Assembly (NCBI GenBank): GCA_012934845.2
Contig: WNNJ02001417.1
Span: 1 to 64,000, forward strand
DNA: 64,000 nt
Reading direction: 5' to 3'
From: Pomphorhynchus laevis
Lineage: Eukaryota; Acanthocephala; Palaeacanthocephala; Echinorhynchida; Pomphorhynchidae
The translations under genes and the position numbers were made by a program. Below are positions 32,455 to 42,519 of the stretch, in pieces. The notes beneath the pieces were generated by a model. It ran no database searches and was not told the origin of the DNA. It was given only the letters and a program-made list of their open reading frames with translations. The first letter of the stretch is position 1. Each line of letters opens with the position of its first letter.

Positions 32455-32780
32455 TAATATATTTTGTATTAGAATAAGAAACTAGATAGTTTTATCAGAT
32501 GAAATACATCATTAGCATGTATTTGGCCCTGCTGCTATGTTGGGTAGAGGAGGTAGGGGCCGAAACCTGATAGCATAGCAGTTTATCCTGATGACCTCTA
32601 ATTCTTATTCTGATATAACGTCTGTTATTTATTAGTCAATTTATAAAAATAACGTTTATTTTAAATTTCAATTTTTTATTTTAACTTGATTTAAATTATA
32701 GAGAATCTAAAAACAATTATTAATTTTATTATTTAATTATTAAATTTTGATAATTAGACTCAGTTAGCTGATTTGATTTG
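32455..32780 (+). repeat. Dispersed pseudoknot repeat, copy g
   Basis: The core at about 32500-32660 is almost the same as copy f. P1 has one C-to-T change that keeps a G-U pair. The same AT-rich flank follows and is broken at 32780 by an L-B LINE fragment. Confidence 0.75.
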
Positions 32781-32784
32781 TTTA

Positions 32785-33115
32785 AACGGGATTGCATTTT
32801 GCGTTTTAAACACGATAGGAAGGTTGATTGGCGTATATGAATGGGCAGATGATTCCACGAGAGAGGATCAGCCACAAAGAATGAGCAGAAGTTAAAAGAG
32901 ATAGAGTAGTTTGGGACATTTAAAAGAAGGGAATTTCGGGAACGCAAGGAACAGTAAACAGGACGAGAATTGTCGAAAAAAGGAAGGTTGAGAAATGAAG
33001 GGGTATGAAAAGTTATAAGACGAAAAGCAATGATAAGAAGACGAATTTGAACATGACAATAAATGCTAGGTAAATCGAGAGAAGCAAGATGGTGGGATGT
33101 ATGATCTCAACATCT
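32785..33115 (-). pseudogene. L-B LINE ORF2 C-terminal fragment
   Basis: On the minus strand: SLRSRNSLLLNVPNYSISFN, FFVADPLSWNHLPIHIRQST, FLSCLKRKMQSRLNK. This matches the LLLHVPN...WNQLP tail of L-B. Truncated at both ends. Confidence 0.8.
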
Positions 33116-33124
33116 TGAGAACAT

Positions 33125-33960
33125 GAGAACATTGAGAACACTCACTTGGCATTCGCTGATGATCTTAAAATTTGAACTGCTATACGAGATATTGATGACT
33201 GTAATTCTTTACAGGCAGACTTGGATCGAGTTCATGATAGGTGCCGCTCTACTGGATTACATCTTAACGTTGATAAGTGTATACTTATGAGAATGGGTAA
33301 AAAATCCAGTAATTTTAAATATCATATCTACGATGTTCTTCTCACTGAAGTATCACATCATAGGGATTTAGGAATTATCGTGCAGGCATCATTAAAAACT
33401 AAACTTAATAGTGAAAGAACAATTAAAAGTGCTACTCGTGCACTATATATTGTAAAGAACTCATGCCTTATCTAATGCGAGATTGGATTATGCATCTCGA
33501 TTAGATTTGCTAAGAATTCAACCGATGTCATCACGATTTTTGTTTATTGACTTGATAGGAATGTATGCGCTTGTACATCTGTTGGACGGTTATCCGAGTG
33601 GTTCGATTACATTACGTTCGTCGATTTTGAGAGGTCACAGCAAAACTGTCTATTAAACAAGACATGGAATGTATCCAAAATGCTTAAGACTGCCGCACAA
33701 GGTACTTCATATGTTAAATTCTCTGCCTGAGGAAATTGTGGGCGTCATGAGTATGCATTTGTTCAAGAAATTATATAAGACACGGATGATCGAAAAAACA
33801 AGAAACGATTTATGGACATATTTGCAGTGATTTGTTCTTTTTTGCTTGCTGATTTCCTTTTCTTTGTTTCTTAATTTTTATTTTCTTCTTTTCTTTTTCC
33901 AAATTGTTATCAGCCCAAATAGCCTTATGGCTAGGCCTTGTAAGAATAATAATCTTTTTT
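33125..33960 (+). pseudogene. L-C LINE 3' fragment
   Basis: It starts at THLAFADDLKI. A clean 84-codon stretch (33221-33475) follows, with HLNVDKCILMRMGKKS, TEVSHHRDLGIIVQASLKTK and SATRALYIVKNSCLI, then a decayed tail. A 3' hairpin TAGCC-TTAT-GGCTA (33920-33933) precedes CTTGTAAGAATAATAAT, as in other L-C copies. Confidence 0.8.
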
Positions 33961-34029
33961 TTTGGTTTGTAGTCTTTTCTTTCGTCCTCAATTAAAATAC
34001 TGGATGCGGTTGTAAAGACCAACGTATGG

Positions 34030-36620
34030 ACCCTTGTTCGAGTTTAAATATCTGACTGCTCAGTGTATCAAAGTAAACCGTTTACATGTGGTTTTGTTCA
34101 TCAGTAAAACTTTTACAGCTATCCAGCTCCTCCACTTCTGTCTCAACACGACTACTCAGACCGATACTGTTTTGAAGTTTCCCTTGCATCAACAATAAAC
34201 TTCGCATCGTACAATCCAATTCTTGAACCTACTAATACACACTACTCGTTTGTGCTAGTAGACTTTTATCAACTACTGATAAAATTTCCTTCATCTTCAT
34301 CATCATACAAATGCAAACGGTAAAGCTTTTCAAATCGTACCATCTCTTTCCTATTCTTCCCCATTATTTAAATACATCTCATACCTATTTCTTCTTTTCA
34401 CGTACTCATTACTCTACCTCCTTGTATACCTTCGCAATAATTTACATCCTTCAGTCTAAATCACCTCCAGTAACATCTCCGATCAACCGATTCAACAATT
34501 CACTCCTGTCACACATGCTCCAACCGTATCATTTCTTAATAATTTACATCCTTTCGTCAAAATCATCTCCAGTAACATCTCCGATCAACCGATTCAACAC
34601 TCCACTCCTGTCACACATGTTCCAAACTATCTTAATTATTCACTTAGTACCCCGGTCATTCCCACGTTTACCTGCTCTTCTGCCTTACTCCTACCAGGTA
34701 TGTCCGTCCACCACATCGACCTAATCGTTTCTTTCGAGTATGGAGACGCAGATTCCTCCGAATCTGCTTCTCCTCAATGTCGCCTCGACGATGTATCTGT
34801 TTCAGGTCTATCTTAGCAACCATTATTCCTGATGATAACCCATCCCTCTTTAATAATATCGCTCCTGTATCCTTTATTCGTTTAAACAAATCCACTAAAT
34901 CCAATCATCTCAGTCCTCCACTCCTAAAAAATCGTTTTCCGACATAGTTCACATGCCTCCTCGGTACTCTCCCAACGATTTAAACTTCTTACTACTTCAT
35001 CTACTTGTCGTATCTTTCTTGACCGCTTCCCTTCTGATATTGCCCAGCACAATTTAGATAGCATTAAGAAACATCGACGTGAAACAAACATTAAGTCATA
35101 TTTATCAATCCGTAAAATTAAAGGAAATTTTCACTTCGTACGCCCGAGGCCAAAAATCCAATGGTGGCCCATCTCTCTCCCCAGTCTTCTTTGCTAGTCG
35201 ATCTCGATCCTAGGCATACTTTTCGTCTTAATATTTTCAACACTCGCTGCATTCTTCATAAAGCTGATCTGCTCCTTGATATCTTCGATCAATTATCTAT
35301 CGATATTCTCCGCAATACCGTATCCTGGCACTCCGACTCTGACTATCTTCTTATTCGTCGTCTATGTCGTTTTTATTGTTCTCTAGTTGAATCAGCTCGT
35401 CAAATTGCATCTCATCAATCTACTGCTTCTAACCACGACAGTATTGTTGCCATTGCTCGTCACCCCGATGTCTTTACGTAAAATTAACGTTAACATCCGT
35501 TACACTTCGTTCGAATTACTCATATGCAGATTATCAACTCCTTTCCCTCTGGAACTTGTGATTGTATACCGTCCAGTTCAGTTGCCCCGTCACGTATCTT
35601 CTTTAGCGACCTTGCAGATCTAATGTCTCACTGTTCATTGTCTTATACTCCTTCTTTTGTTCTCGGTGAATTTAACATTCGTCTTGATCGCCCGTCTGAC
35701 TCTATCACTTTAACTAATCTTTTTTTCTGATTTTAACTATAAATTACTTTCAACAAGTCCAACTCATATTATCGGCGGTGCTCTCGACATCATTGCTGTT
35801 TCTAACCGCTTCAATGACTATACCTCATTGTCAATTACTGATCCTTGTTTGTCCGATCATTTCCTTGTCACTCGTACTCTTACTCGTCCTCATACTCTTT
35901 CTCCGCTTCCACCATTATCCACACCAAGTCGACCCTGGAAACTTCCCGATATCTCTATTCGCTGCACAGCCTTACTCAATTCTTCACTCTTTTCACTAAC
36001 CCTCTTAACTATTTCTCTCCCGATGATCTCTGCATTTTGTTTGATTCTGAACTTACGACTGTTCTCAATCACCTTCTGCCTAGTCGATCCCGACGCTTTC
36101 AGCGCTTACGCCATGCTCCCTGCTTAGATTACAACTGTGGTCGTTCTAGGTGTCAAATCCGTCACTATTTTCGAGTGTTTAATCGCTTTCCTAAACGTAC
36201 TTTAAACTCACTCACTTCATATATCCGTGCTTCCTATCTTTCTCTCTGATGTTCACATTTCATTCTTATGCGAACTAAACCAACTCTTCTTTGGCGAAAT
36301 CAACTCGAGTCCTCTTCTAACTCTAAATTTCATTAAAAAATCTTGACCTCAATTCTTTCAAGATTATATACTTGTAACAAATATTTTTACCCTTGTAACA
36401 ATATTACCTCAGGATATTTGTTACCCTTGTAACAAATATCCTGATGAATTTTCTTCTTATCTACAATCTAAGCTATCTAATTTACTTTCTCTTCTACCAA
36501 TATGCCCCTTGTATTTCCTATTCTCTTTAAATACTTCTCTCCCAGAGCTATTCCACCTTTTTTCCGTTTCGTCTGATGAAGTTTCTTCAGTTCTTCTTTA
36601 ACATCTTACAATTAACAAAA
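34030..36620 (+). mobile_element. L-B family LINE, 5' part (interrupted by L-C)
   Basis: An older, decayed + copy. ORF1-like Ser/Thr/Pro-rich sequence (34300-35170) contains a 102-bp tandem duplication at about 34439-34640. ORF2 endonuclease follows (35161-36250: FNTRCILHKADLLLDIFDQL, VSWHSDSDYL, FVLGEFNIRLDRP, DHFLVTRTL) with many frame changes. The element stops near 36620 and resumes at 41216 with NKT-FPSDPIPTHLL, so the L-C LINE between them was inserted later. Confidence 0.8.
36410..36443. repeat. Perfect 15-bp hairpin
   Basis: CAGGATATTTGTTAC, loop CCTT, then GTAACAAATATCCTG. Related TTGTAACAA words precede it. It lies in the linker of the decayed L-B ORF2, where other L-B copies have no such sequence. 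Confidence 0.85.
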
Positions 36621-36723
36621 GTTTGATTACTAATAAACACAATCTAAGGTAAATACAATACACATTTAAACCAAGCTTAGAAGAATTAGTAAATTGATAT
36701 CCAGTTCAGAAACAATAGCGAAA

Positions 36724-38208
36724 ATGATAAAGCAAGGCAGTAAAAAGAGTAAAACAAGTAAAAGCAGTATAACAAGGCACAGGGCAGTAAAAGGCAAACT
36801 TGCTGAACCCTTCAATCCTGAACTAAAACAGATGCCACGACATGTTGAATCGCAAGTTGCTTGTAGTAACAGTGCGTGTGGCTGTTGGACGGTTGTCATT
36901 CATACTTTTGATGATAAATCCGTGAAGGACAAAAATTTCCTGTGCGGAATTTGTGCAAGTGAAGCTCTTGACCGTCTGAACTCACAAATAAACAAGCTAA
37001 CTGAGAGTGTAAATGGTTTGTATAGACGAATCTGTTCTGACGAACAAGAAAACGCGAGTAGTGCCACAAGTTTTTGTGTCCAGGCTGTCGAGAGGGTTCT
37101 TTGTGCCAAGCCAAACAAGAGGCCATCTCGGTCCGTGCTTATTTCTGGAGAGTTCAATACCTGTCAAGTATTTGATACTGGCGACGGGCTGAAGGAAAAA
37201 GTAGAACCACCGTTGATGGTCAATGCTGTCAGTGACTCAGACGATACCATAAAATCAAACGATCCTTCTCATCACAGAACGGAAACGACTTCTCCTAACT
37301 CCTTCAGCTGCACCTGGATGATGGAGCATAGTCACAGCATCATGGTTCCCAATATATCTCCCACCCCTGACACGCTTGACGTCACTACTGCTGATTTGCA
37401 GAGCTCGGTATGTCGAACAAACCAATTCAAAAGTGATGCAATGCAAAGCGAAACTTGCGGAGTTACGAAATGCAGTATTGAACCAGATGGAAATGAGCAG
37501 TACCAGCCATGTGTACCATCGGTACCTACTTTTAAACAAATTCCTTCACCAAGTATCGGTAGCAGAGCTTGCAAGATAAATAGAATTTCTGATCGAGGAT
37601 CACAAACAGACCATGCAACAATAGATCAATGTACTACAAAGAAGATCGCCCCAATTTCGGCAACTCATTCTGGAGCCTCTCCTGCGGCAACTCGTCTGGA
37701 GCAGCGATCTATCCGGACCCCACGTTCGAGTAACATACGAGATAAAAGATCTGTTATAGATAGATCCAAATGTGTGATCTTTGCCAACGTTTATGAGTCC
37801 CAATCTGACAGTGCTCAAAATCGTATTAATGATGATGTTGGCTCAGTGCGGCAGATCCTATACGGCGTTTTCGTTGAGGGTGAGGAAGGTTTGGCAGAAT
37901 CTCTACAGGTCTTGGCCCTTCACAGAATCGGCAAAAGAGACGGAAATGGTAAGACTAGATTACTAAGATTAGTTTGTGTGTCTTCTAATCAAGCCGCTTC
38001 TATTCTTAATAGAGCTTACAGATTAGCGGGTACGTCTATGCGCATCTTGAAGGACCTTTCGATCGAGGATCGCCGTCAATTGTCTCTTGCTAGGAAGGAA
38101 CTATATAACAGGCGTCAATTAGGTGAGGAGGATTTATGTATCCGAAATTTTCGGGTGGTTCGACGCCGACCATTTGTACGGTGGGAGAAGTTAACTATAA
38201 AAACTTAA
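36724..38208 (+). CDS. L-C LINE ORF1 protein (open)
   Basis: About 494 codons are uninterrupted. I take ATG 36724 (MIKQGSKKSKTSKSS); the frame is open somewhat further upstream. A Cys pair and partners (VACSNSACGCWTVV, then NFLCGICASE) form a zinc-finger-like module at about residues 45-90. A predicted disordered middle follows. A C-terminal RNA-binding-like domain contains KTRLLRLVCVSSNQAAS, MRILKDLSIEDRR and LCIRNFRVVRRRPFVRW. LINE ORF1 proteins coat element RNA. It is the only intact long LINE ORF in the window apart from partial RT frames. Confidence 0.85.
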   Translation: MIKQGSKKSKTSKSSITRHRAVKGKLAEPFNPELKQMPRHVESQVACSNSACGCWTVVIHTFDDKSVKDKNFLCGICASEALDRLNSQINKLTESVNGLYRRICSDEQENASSATSFCVQAVERVLCAKPNKRPSRSVLISGEFNTCQVFDTGDGLKEKVEPPLMVNAVSDSDDTIKSNDPSHHRTETTSPNSFSCTWMMEHSHSIMVPNISPTPDTLDVTTADLQSSVCRTNQFKSDAMQSETCGVTKCSIEPDGNEQYQPCVPSVPTFKQIPSPSIGSRACKINRISDRGSQTDHATIDQCTTKKIAPISATHSGASPAATRLEQRSIRTPRSSNIRDKRSVIDRSKCVIFANVYESQSDSAQNRINDDVGSVRQILYGVFVEGEEGLAESLQVLALHRIGKRDGNGKTRLLRLVCVSSNQAASILNRAYRLAGTSMRILKDLSIEDRRQLSLARKELYNRRQLGEEDLCIRNFRVVRRRPFVRWEKLTIKT

Positions 38209-41099
38209 CGAAGAGAGCTTTAGGAGACTTGGTTTCATTTCGTACCATCTTATCGAAAAGTCCGGTGAATTACTGTAGTCATCCTATCAGGATTGCATGT
38301 TCCAATGTTCGCAGCTTAGTCTCTAAATTTGATGAGTTCAACTTTTATTTATCAAACAGCGACGTGTCTATTTTCGCACTCACTGAGACCTGGCTGCACA
38401 GTGGTATTGATGACAATTGTGTTAACATCCCGGGCTTCTCACTATTAAGAACTGACCGAGGAAACACCCGCCGTGGTGGTGGGGTTGCGATCTATGTAGA
38501 CAACAAAATGATTGTGACCAACGTCATGTCATATCGAGATGATGATCTATTGGAGTCGCTCTCTTTAACAGTGAAATCGGGTGATACGACAATGTCGATT
38601 TGCGTTTGCTATCGTACTCCGCGCACTTGCTGCTTGAAACATGACATGATCAGTTATTTCACGAAAGTGTCGAAACCGTCCAATTTCATCCTTCTTGGTG
38701 ACTTTAATATTCCGAACCTAACTGGGAGCTCCCCTTTCGAATGTCCTCGCGGTGTAAGTCAGATGGATGTCGGATTTAGCTGTCGGATTTAGTCAGATTT
38801 AGCTCTTATACAACAAGTCACTCAGTCAACTAGGTTTATGGGAAATAGCTCATCGTTATTGGATTTAGTTTTCAGTAAAACATTTCTTGACATACGTGAA
38901 GTTCAATACGACCCTCCCATTGGACTCAGTGACCATCTTGTCATTAAGTTTTTTACTGGTTTCTGTGCCGAAGCTCCACCTAACGCAGTTAAGTACTTCA
39001 AACGCAAATGGAGTAAGGTGGATACGGATGCCCTCCGTAAGCTTACAGTACGACTGGGTCTTCACAACAGTGTTGTCAGTGATATCGATGATTGGAAAAC
39101 TTTGTCTGTTTCTCTCAACTATCTTACGGATTGCATAGCCCCATTGAAAACCGTACAATCCTCTTCGAAACTTAAACCTCCGTGGTTTGATCATGAGTTA
39201 CTTGACATTTTGAAGATGCGAAATAAACTATTTAAGTCATCTCTGAAAATTCAGGGTCTTCGGTCAGAATACCTTCAATATCGTCGTCGTTTCAGCTCTA
39301 TAAAGAAAATAAAAAGACAAAGGTATGAAGCTGGAATAATATCATCATATCGAACTTCTTCCAAACCATTCTGGCGGTATGTGAATCAAAATAAAAAATG
39401 ATTCAATCAATCACAGTGTTAAATCATGGCGGCAGAATTGTACGAGAACCTGATGAAATCGTGAGTGTGCTAGCGACAGCGTTTGAACTTGATTGTTACA
39501 CGCCATCTAAAGGCTTCCGTATAGCGCACATACCTGAGGCATTCACGTCGTATATGCCGCTTGTTCACCCGGCTGAGGTTTCGCGGGAACTGCACGGATT
39601 GTCACCATATACTTCGGCCGGCCCAGACGGTATACACCCCTTTATCCTCCGGAATCTCCATGATCTATTAGCATCGCCACTATCAGAGATGTTTAACATC
39701 TCGATACATACTTCGCGCATTCCTGATCACTGGAGACAATCTTACGTCATCCCCATTCATAAAAAGGGTAGCAGAGACGATCCGTTCAATTATCGTGCAG
39801 TATGCCTGACGAGTATTGTATGCAAATGCCTCGAGAGGTTTGTGCATAAATACATTACCACTCACATGGAAAGAGGTAAGCTACTACACCCATCTCAGCA
39901 TGGCTTTCGTACCGGCAGGTCCTGCCTTAGCAATCTAATTACGGCACGTGAAAGTTGGACAGACATAGTTGCAAACGGGGATATGGTTGATGTAATTTAC
40001 ATTGACTTTAGTAGGGCGTTTGACCGAGTACCGCACGATATTTTGCTCTTACTGTTGGCTCAATACGGGATTGATCCGAGTGTAGTTCGTTGGATAGAGT
40101 CGTTCTTGAAAGGTCGATCATATCAAGTTAGGTTAGGGAGTAGCCTTTCTCCTCCACGAAATACTTACGCAGGTGTTCCTCAGGGATCGGTCCTGGGACC
40201 CTTGTTATTCAATATTTTTCTTCAGGATCTACTTGTAAGATTAGAATGTGATGTACTAGCGTTTGCGGATGACCTGAAGTTATGGAAGTGTGTTCGTTCA
40301 TATGATAACTGTTTGGAGCTTCAAGATGACCTCGACACTATAAGCATATGAAGCAGTACGACGGGCTTGTTTTTGAATACCTCGAAATGCAGTCACATGC
40401 ACTTAGGAGTTAAGAAATTTTTTTGTGTATAGTTTAGGTGGTGAGCCAATTGAGCAGGTACAGTGCACTAGAGACTTAGGGGTACTTGTGCACGAATCGT
40501 TAAAGAGTCGTCCGAACACAGACATGATTATTCAGTCGACCAGAAAATTGAGCTATGTGCTTCGTAGGTGCTTTCATTACCCGTCTGTGTTTTGTCTTAA
40601 AGTGATGTACAACTCAATAATTAGGCCCATTCTTTTATACTGTACACCAGCAACATTTCCGTGCACGCGAGGCGAGCTGAATGATTTAGAAAATGTTCTT
40701 CGCAGGTTGACGAGGTACTGTCGTCTTCCGAGTAGTTATTCTTATAGGGATCGCTTGCGAGAGATAGGCATACCGTCGGTTCGGTCTGCGATAGTGTGTA
40801 ACGACATCTTATGCTTCAGAGATATGTTACTCGAACGTGATGGGTGGCCGGCAAACTGTATCCAGCGGAACAAACGTGATACGAATCGGGGCCACTCTTT
40901 GACTGTGAAAACGCTGCACCATGGGAAGCTATCTAGAATCAGTCGCCTATCGCACCGGGCGGTGAGGATGTGGAACTTACTTCCGGAGGATATGGTCGCT
41001 ATTCAGAGTAGACAGCAGTTCATGCGGAGGATGGAGCAATGGCTGTGCGAGACAAACTCACAGTCTATACCGGATCTTTATCCTTGGGAGGAATGTTGA
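38136..41099 (+). pseudogene. L-C LINE ORF2 (endonuclease and reverse transcriptase)
   Basis: The start ATG at 38136 overlaps ORF1 by 73 bp. Endonuclease: IACSNVRSLVSKFDEF, LTETWLHSGIDD, RRGGGVAIYVDN, LLGDFNIPNL, LSDHLVIKFF. RT: SAGPDGIHPFILRNL, FNYRAVCLTSIVCKCLERF, YIDFSRAFDRVPHD, GVPQGSVLGPLLFNIFLQDL, VLAFADDLKLWK. Frame changes lie near 38760, 39398 and 40415, and one TGA replaces a probable Trp codon at 40349-40351. It ends MWNLLPEDM...YPWEEC. Confidence 0.88.
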
Positions 41100-41215
41100 A
41101 TTTTTTTTCTTTTCGATTTTTTTCATTTTTTTTTCATGTGATCAGACAAAACAGCCCTACGGCTACAGTCTTGTAATTGAATAAATAAATAAATAAAAAA
41201 TAAATAAATTACCTA

Positions 41216-42500
41216 ATAAAACCTTTCCTTCTGACCCAATTCCAACTCACTTGCTTAAAAATATCTGCTTATCTATATCACCCTTCCTAACCACATTGTT
41301 CAACCTGTCTATCCGTAGCCGCACATTTCCTTCCAACTAGAAATGCGCAACTGTTCGACCTCTCCTCAAAAAGCAATCTCTCGATCCGTCACTACCATCT
41401 TCGTACCGTCCTATCTCAGTTCTCCCAACCCTCTCCAAACTCCTTGAGCGTCTTGTTCTCAAGCAAGTTAATGCATATATATTTTCCTCCAACTCGTTCC
41501 CTCCCTTCCAAGTTGCTTTTCGCTCTAATCACTCTACTGAAATTGCCTGTCTTAAAGTTTATAACTATTTACTCATCTCGCCCGATCAAAAATTATGTAA
41601 TGTCATAGTTTCTCTTGATCTATCATCTGCTTTCGACATCGTCGATTACTCGATTCTTCTCCATCGTCTTCGTCATGATTGTGGCCGGTATTTACACACT
41701 TTGGCTTGTTTTCTTCATATCTATCAAACCGTACTTTTCGCGTTTGTTCCAACTCTTCTATGTCTCATCCTTCTTCCATCCCTTTCGGTGTTCCACAAGG
41801 CTCCGTATTTAGTCCTATGCTCTTCTCTCTTCTTCCCGGTGATTTATCTTCAATTTCTCATACATTTAACTTCCATGTTATGCAATATGCTGATGACATT
41901 TTCATCTATGATCACGCACCTGCTTATGGTATTCATGATCTTACTGTTTCTGCTCCCAACTGCCTTGCCATAATTTTTAATCATCTATCTTCAATTCGTC
42001 TTTCTCTGAATCCTAATAAATCCAAAATAATGTAGATCCTTCCTCGACGCCTCGGTTTAGAACCTCCCTCGGTATCATCAACTCTACAATTCTTCCTATC
42101 GTTGATAATCTTGTTTCTCTAGGTTTCCATTTCGACAACTCATTTTCACTTAAACCTTTTGTTAGGAATAAAGTACGCGCATATACGTTGATTCTTTGAA
42201 ACTTCCGTCAAATTCGTAGATTGATCGATTTCCCTTCTTGAATGACTCTTATCTCTTCTCTTCTTTTCTCAAGACTTGATTACTGTCTTAGTTTATTTTC
42301 CAACTCACCTAAATCTACTCTTCTTCACTTACAACGCATCGTCAACGAATCCATCGGAATTCTCCTCCGTCTTCGTCGTTTTGATCATACATCCCACTAT
42401 CTTGCTTCTCTCGATTTGCCTACAATTCGTTGTCGTGTTCAAATTAGTCCGCTTCTAATTTCCGCCTTGTAACTTTTCGTACCCCTTCATTTCTCAACCT
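41216..42500 (+). pseudogene. L-B LINE RT, 3' continuation of the interrupted copy
   Basis: It reads PIPTHLLKNICLSISPFLTT, LDPSLPSSYRPISVLPTLSK, IVSLDLSSAFDIVDYS, GVPQGSVFSPMLF, MQYADDIFIYDHA, SRLDYCLSLFSNSPKS, then is cut off near 42500. Several frame changes and stops make it older than the L-C LINE that split it. Confidence 0.82.
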
Positions 42501-42519
42501 TCATTTATAAATTTTCTTG

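Larger units (their letters stand above)
36625..41215 (+). mobile_element. L-C family LINE, near full length (4.6 kb)
   Basis: This CR1-like two-ORF LINE is inserted into the L-B copy. The 5' UTR is about 100 bp, ORF1 starts at 36724, and ORF2 overlaps it and ends at 41099. The 3' UTR has the hairpin AGCC-CTAC-GGCT (41153-41164), TTGTAATTG and an (AATA)n tail to 41215. The flanks share an AACAAAA/AATAAAA word, a possible short target duplication. Confidence 0.88.

Noticed and set aside
36666-37574. Minus ORFs with Cys-rich or hydrophobic stretches
   Set aside because: They lie antisense to the intact L-C ORF1 and share no feature with a known family.
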